Assembly (NCBI GenBank): GCA_015143295.1
Contig: CM026562.1
Coordinates: forward strand, 12,490,041 to 12,554,040
DNA: 64,000 nt
Direction: 5' to 3'
Source: Tetracentron sinense
Taxonomy: Eukaryota > Streptophyta > Magnoliopsida > Trochodendrales > Trochodendraceae
Of the stretch, positions 58,799 to 64,000 are shown piece by piece. Below the pieces are notes generated by a model. The model did not search any database and was not told where the DNA came from. It was given only the letters and a program-made list of their open reading frames with translations. Position numbers and translations under genes: made by a program. The number at the start of each line of letters is the position of its first letter. Position 1 is the first letter of the stretch.

Positions 58799-58985
58799 TA
58801 CCGAGCGATCGGTGTTAATGACCGATCGGTCGGTTGCCTACCGATCGATCAGTTTCATAACCGAGCGATCGGTTAAAATTTCACTCTTTGGAAAATTTCC
58901 CCATACAAAAATCTTGACCAGTCGATAGCCTCCGAGCGATCGGTTTTGGACCGATCGATCGCTCCATGGACCGAGCGATCGGTTG
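58799..58985. repeat. Palindrome cassette A of the cut Tekay LTR
   Basis: Eight CGATCGGT-type palindromes, inverted relative to the 5' LTR of the whole element and nearly collinear with it (CCGAGCGATCGG, CCGATCGATCGC and similar). Confidence 0.85.
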
Positions 58986-59238
58986 CCTGCAGGTCCAGAC
59001 TGTTTTGGCCATATCTTTTGACTCGCTCGTCGGATTTTGACGATTCAACTTGCGTTGGGTTCGTACTTCGAAAAGGAATATTTCTGATGTTTCGAAATTT
59101 CCAATTTCTTCCTTATTTATTAATTATACCTCTTTAAAGGCAAAATGGCAACGAAAGTGTCATGCATTAAATGTGAAAATGTCCGAGGCTCTACATTCCA
59201 TGTATGAAAACGGCATCTAGACTATAGTAGATCCACCA

Positions 59239-61883
59239 TGTCGCGACCCAAAACCCACCCTAGGAGTTAGAGTGAACTTTGGACGACTAATCATGACTTG
59301 CTTGACAACCAACCTGCAAAAACCCACAGAGCATATACAATAGAGGATATAAACAGCGGAAACATACTCTAGCATAACACAGCGGAAGTCTAAACAAACC
59401 TCTATGTATATACGAATCCAAGTTTACACAAAGGAATCCAAAAGAAAGTGCGGACAGACCCGCCAAAATACATGAATGTATATCTCTCATCTCACCCACA
59501 GCTAATCCACTCAGAATCTAACACCACCTATTGATAACCCTCTACGGGAGGTTCCTTCAAAGGCTCCTCGACGTACTCCTCTTCCACCCATGGACCAGGA
59601 GCACAAACATCAAATGGGGCAGCAGCTCCCTCAAAACCTGTCGACATAAGAAGTATGGCTGAGCATGGAATACTCAGCGGGTACCAAATACTAACCAATA
59701 GTCATAGCATAAAAATGGCAATAGATAAATCAGGAGCAATTCATATATGTTAGACGGAAACAATTCATATCATACAAGCAAGTAAAGCAATTTATAATCA
59801 TGCTTGTATTTCGTAGAAAGCCGATAAAACCTCTTGAAAACATCGTGCACTTGACTTGGCTTGAAATATCTTTTCGTACTTGAAAGCTTGTCGTGTTTGT
59901 CTTACTTGATCTTGTCGAGCGTGTCGTACGTGTCATGTCATGCATGTCATGCGTGCTTGCTTGTGATCATGTAACTTGCGAGATACACTTATGAGATATC
60001 CTTGTGAGATGCACTTGAGAGATGCCTTGAGAGGGAAGGGAGACCCTTCTTTATGCGATGCACTTGCGAGGGAAGGGAGACCCTTCTTCATGATATGTAT
60101 GTACTTGCGAGGGAAGGGAGGCCCTTCTTCATGATATGCACTTGTGAGTGAGGGGAGACCCCTCGTGGAATGTTGGTTCTTGTTTTCTTGTGAAAAGCAA
60201 GGTAAAACATATCGTAGGATATGTCCCACCTCTAACCATGTTCTTGAAAACCTCGATAAATCATGTCATGCATGCCGTGCTCGTGGGAACCGTGTACATA
60301 CTTGCATTTAAATTTAAATATGACATTTGGGTAATTTCACAACACATATAGCATCAATGATTGAGCAATGTAATATTCATATAATTTAGGGAAAGCAAGA
60401 AACACACTATCATAGGCCCTAGCAATGTTCATAATTTATTAGGCATGCATTTCCTAATTTACAACTCATTTTATTCACCTTGGCATTTCATCAAACATGG
60501 TGTGTTCATTATTCATTATTCATTTAAACCTAAATCATGCTTTTCTAGGTGAGTTTACTCACATCATAAAGGTGTGTTTATTATGGATACAATGCCCTCC
60601 CCATTTTAATCATCACAACACAACCCTTGGCATCCAATCGCCCATTCCATCTCCATTCACCATTCACAACCATCCATCTCATAGCACATGTGTGAATGAA
60701 AGAAAATCAAAAGAAATAAATGGAAAAAAGGAACTATTACTAGGAGGGTAGTAAGAAGTACCGACCATGAAGAAATGAGGAAGAAACCCCTTCCAAAAAC
60801 GACCGTGAGGTGCTGCCCTAGCTTGGGGAACGCTCCCCACGAGTGCTTGAGCCGTGATCTTGGAGAAAAACCAGACTTGAAGTGATCTAGGGTCTCAAAA
60901 CCCATTTGATTCTTCTCCAAAAGCAAAACCCTAGCTTAGGAAACCCTTTCTCCTCTCTTCTAATCCCCCAAATCTTCTAAGTGTTGAGAATGAGCCCTAA
61001 AGGCTCGGGTTAAACTCTTAAGGTAAGAGTGAACCGACCAAAAGACCATAATACCCTTACTGAAATTTTTACAAAAACGCGAGTACCGAGCACGTTGTGC
61101 TATGAATAGTGCCAAACATGTTGTGCTGTGAATAAAGCCGAACACGTTGTGCTGTGAATAGTGCCGAACACGTTGTGCTGTGAATAGTGCCGAACACGTT
61201 GTGCTGTGAATAGTGCTGAACACGTTGTGCTATGAATAGTGCCGAACACGTTGTGCTGTGAACAGTGCCGAACACGTTGTGCTGTGAATGGTGCTAAACA
61301 CGTTGTGCTGTGAATACTGCTGAACACGTTGTGCTGTGAATAGTACCAAACACGTTGTGCTGTGAATAGTGCCGAACATGTTGTGCTGTGAACAGTGCCG
61401 AACACGTTGTCACGTTGTCTTATGTACAACGTGCCCGTCGTGAGCTGTACAACGTACACGTTGTCTGCTGCACGACGGATGCACAACGTATATGTTATCT
61501 GCTGCACGACGGATGCACAACGTATACGTTATCTGAGTACGTTGTCTGTGCCTTATCAGAGCACGTTGTCAGAGCACGTCCTTAGTGCCTTCCGAGCTAC
61601 GTCCTTAGTGCCTTCCGAGCTACGTCCTTAGTGCCTTCCGAGCTACGTCCTTAGTGCCTTCTGAGCTACGATTGCCTGCAGGTCCAGACTGTTTTGGCCA
61701 TAACTTTTGACTCGTTCGTCCGATTTTGATGATTCAACTTGCGTTGGGTTCGTAATTTCTGACGAACATTTCTGACGTTTCGGAATTTCCAATTTCTTCC
61801 TTATTTATTAATTATACCTATTTAAAGGCAAAATGACAACGAAAGTGTCATGCATTAAATGTGAAAAGGTCCGGGGCTCTACA
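59239..61883 (-). repeat. 3' LTR of a second Tekay element
   Basis: 2645 bp, minus orientation. It starts TGTAGAGCCCCGGACC (61883) and ends GGTCGCGACA (59239). The polypurine tract GTAAGGGGGGAGGA (minus) lies at 61884-61897, so element interior follows to the right. The flank CACCA (59234-59238) is one side of the target duplication; the other side is outside the window. The extra length relative to 2319 bp comes from the cassette A repeat at 61084-61672. Confidence 0.9.
61084..61672. repeat. Cassette A of the second Tekay element: 26-bp, palindromic and 23-bp repeats
   Basis: About thirteen units of the 26-bp repeat GTGCCGAACACGTTGTGCTG(TGAATA) occur at 61084-61420. ACAACGTATACGTTAT and GCACGACGGATGC units follow, to about 61575. 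About four copies of a 23-bp unit, TCCTTAGTGCCTTCCGAGCT(ACG), run from about 61577 to 61672. The same class of cassette is in the solo LTR at 37582. Confidence 0.87.
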
Positions 61884-64000
61884 TCCTCCCCCCTTACAAA
61901 AATTTCGTCCTCGAAATTTAGACGCTACTTGCATTACAAACCAAAAAGAAAATTACAAGTCACATACAAACTTATAAAAAAACTCATTCAATTAATTCTG
62001 GGTACTTTGCTTTGACTTTGGCTTCACGCTCCCATGTAGCTTCTTCCCGAGCATGGTGTTGCCATTGCACAAGAACCAAAGGGATTGTCTTGTTGCGAAG
62101 CACCTGATCTCTTCGATCCAAAATCTGAACCGGCTTTTCAATCAAGGTGAGATCCTCTCAAATCTCCAACGGTTCCAAGTCTATGACATGCGAAGGATCC
62201 GCAATGTACTTCCGAAGCATAGACACATGGAAGACGTCGTGAACGGCGGCCATGTGAGGTGGGAGAGCTATCCTGTAAGCAACCTCACCAACTCGTGTGA
62301 TAATCTCAAAAGGCCCAACATACCGAGGACTGAGCTTGCCTCGCTTTCCAAATCTCATGATCCCTTTTCTAGGAGATACTTTCACAAAAACTTGATCCCC
62401 TACTTGAAATTCCAAGTCCCTACGGCGCGTGTCCGCATAACTTTTCTGGCGATCGTGAGCGGCTTTCAATCGATCCCGAATGATCTTAACTGTGCCTGCA
62501 GTTTGCTCAATCAACTCCGGACCAAGTACTTTCCTTTCTCCTACCTCATCCCAATAGAGAGGAGACCTACAACTTCGCCCATACAAGGCCTCCAATGGTG
62601 CCATTTGGATACTCGCCTGATAGCTGTTATTATAGGCGAATTCAACCAAAGGCAAGTGCTCTTCCCAACTGCCTCTGAAATCCAACATACAAGCCCGAAG
62701 CTTGTCTTCAATGACTTGGTTCACTCTCTCGGTTTGTCCATCCGTCTGTGGATTAAAAGCAGTGCTGAAATCAAGTCGGGAACCCATAGCCTCCTGGAAG
62801 CTTTTCCAGAATCGTGATGTGAATCTTGGATCCCGATCTGACACAATACTAACGGGCACTCCGTGCAACCTCACCACTTCCTTGATGTACAAAGCGGCTA
62901 ACTGACTAGAGTTGAAAGTAGTTCGGTAAGGTAAGAAGTGAGCGGACTTCGTCAAACGATCCACTACTACCCATATTGCATCTGAGCCCCTTGCCGTCTT
63001 TGGCAAGCCAACTATGAAATCCATGGATATGTTCTCCCATTTCCACTCGGGAATCGGAAGGGACTGTAATAGACCTACGGGCCGCATGTGTTCTGCTTTT
63101 ACCTGTTGACACACCAAGCATCGTGCTACATATTCTGCAACCTCCCTCTTCATATTCCGCCACCAAAAGTGACTCTTGAGGTTCCGGTACATCTTTGTAC
63201 CCCCTGGATGCACTGTGTACTTCGAACGGTGTGCTTCATCCAAAATCTCTCCTCGAAGATCTGCATTGGCTGGGACGCACAGCCTTCCCTTGAATGTGAT
63301 AGCACCCCGACTAGTGAGAGAGAAGTCCTCACTACCCTTAGCAACTTCCTTGTCCCGATAAGCCAACAATTCAGCATCCGTGGCTTAGTATTCTTGGATC
63401 AAATCTATAATGTATGGCCGAACCATGACATTTGCCAAGATAGGACTACGAACAGAGTCATTCACACTAATGTCCAGATTTGCCAAGTCTTCAAGTAGCT
63501 TCCATTCCTGCACTAACATGCATGCTAATAACCCCGGAGGTCTTCAACTCAAAGCATCAGCCACTACATTTGCTTTACCCGGGTGGTATTGAATGGTACA
63601 ATCATAGTCTTTCAAAAATTTCATCCAACGCCGTTGCCTTAGATTCAATTCCTTTTGGGAAAAGAGGTACTTATGGCTCTTGTGGTCCGTATACACATAG
63701 AATTCCACCCCGTATAAGTAATGTTGCCAGATCTAGAGTGCAAACACGACTGCGGTAAGCTCTAAGTCGTGCATGGCGTAATTCTTCTCATGCTCCTTCA
63801 ATTGCCTCGATGCATAGGCAATGACTTTCTTGTGCTGCATGAGTACACACCCAAGTCCAACGTGTGAGGCATCACTATACACCTCATACCCATAAGGTCC
63901 AGATGGCACAGTAAGGACAGGGGCTGTAGGAAGCCTCTTCTTCAGCTCCGTGAAAATGATCTCGCACTTATCACTCCATACAAACTTGGCGTTCTTCCTT
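61884..64000 (-). mobile_element. Second Tekay element: pol 3' part, runs off the window
   Basis: Minus-strand pol with the chromodomain-like tail (about 61990-62160), integrase (DDE region CMDFIVGL-like near 63010 and HHCC region near 63110-63230), and RNase H and late reverse transcriptase towards 64000. Over about 403 residues of integrase and tail, 22 or so differ from the whole element at 7573-10938, about 95% identity by eye. The copy is broken, with about four breaks in the part visible. The 5' LTR and gag lie outside the window. Confidence 0.88.

Larger units (their letters stand above)
57165..59195 (-). mobile_element. Tekay LTR cut by the CACTA element
   Basis: A minus-oriented Tekay LTR from its start TGTAGAGCCTCGGAC (59195) down to TACGGCTGAGCATGG (57165), where the CACTA terminus interrupts it. 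The part beyond (LTR 3' end) is not found in the window. It carries cassette A of the CGATCGGT type (58799-58985) and an unusual 53-bp tandem repeat at the cassette B position (57503-57755). Confidence 0.85.

Noticed and set aside
60960-61585. Repetitive open frames similar to those at 39301
   Set aside because: Same LTR cassette repeat in another copy; not coding.

Overview
This is nuclear DNA of a flowering plant, probably a eudicot. The evidence is a five-exon GDSL esterase/lipase gene with plant-type GT-AG introns, CACTA transposons with CACTA termini, and a dense nest of plant LTR retrotransposons (Tekay/Del chromovirus, Ogre/Tat, SIRE-like Ty1/copia). Only one host gene is convincingly present. 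Most of the rest is layered transposon sequence. One 100-base run of N (49048-49147) marks an assembly gap.

Layout. 1-2640: gag and 5' LTR of a Ty1/copia element on the minus strand. 3540-13361: a young, whole-looking Tekay element with 2319-bp LTRs and the target duplication CAATC. 14748-16842: GDSL esterase gene on the minus strand. 17365-20284: one end of a CACTA element, split by a copia solo LTR (18099-19615). 20285-22690: a tandem array of ~228-bp units arranged in a ~675-bp three-unit period. 22760-49047: a chain of insertions within insertions, running old Tekay LTR > copia element > Ogre element > Tekay LTR > second copia element, with further Tekay and Tat-type solo LTRs lodged inside. 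49935-51590: remnant of another copia element. 51600-57164: a CACTA element with an intact-looking seven-exon transposase_24-type gene, a 179-bp tandem repeat in its last intron and a ~100-bp-arm hairpin near its end. 57165-64000: two adjacent Tekay LTRs, the second being the 3' LTR of an element that runs off the window.

Main observation. The LTR families here share one layout although their sequences are unrelated: a cluster of short perfect or near-perfect palindromes just upstream of the TATA box, and usually a tandem repeat downstream of it. The palindrome sequence differs completely between families and also between close relatives. Copia LTRs carry GTCGAC-core palindromes with different flanks. 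Tekay LTRs carry CCGATCGATCGG, GGTCGACCGGCC, or a 26-bp CACGTTGTG repeat plus ACAACG..CGTTGT. Tat-type LTRs carry GGCGCTA..TAGCGCC or GTCGGTAGA..TCTACCGAC. Two Tekay elements that are about 95% identical in integrase protein carry unrelated clusters. This suggests a replaceable regulatory cassette, and I know of no established name for it.
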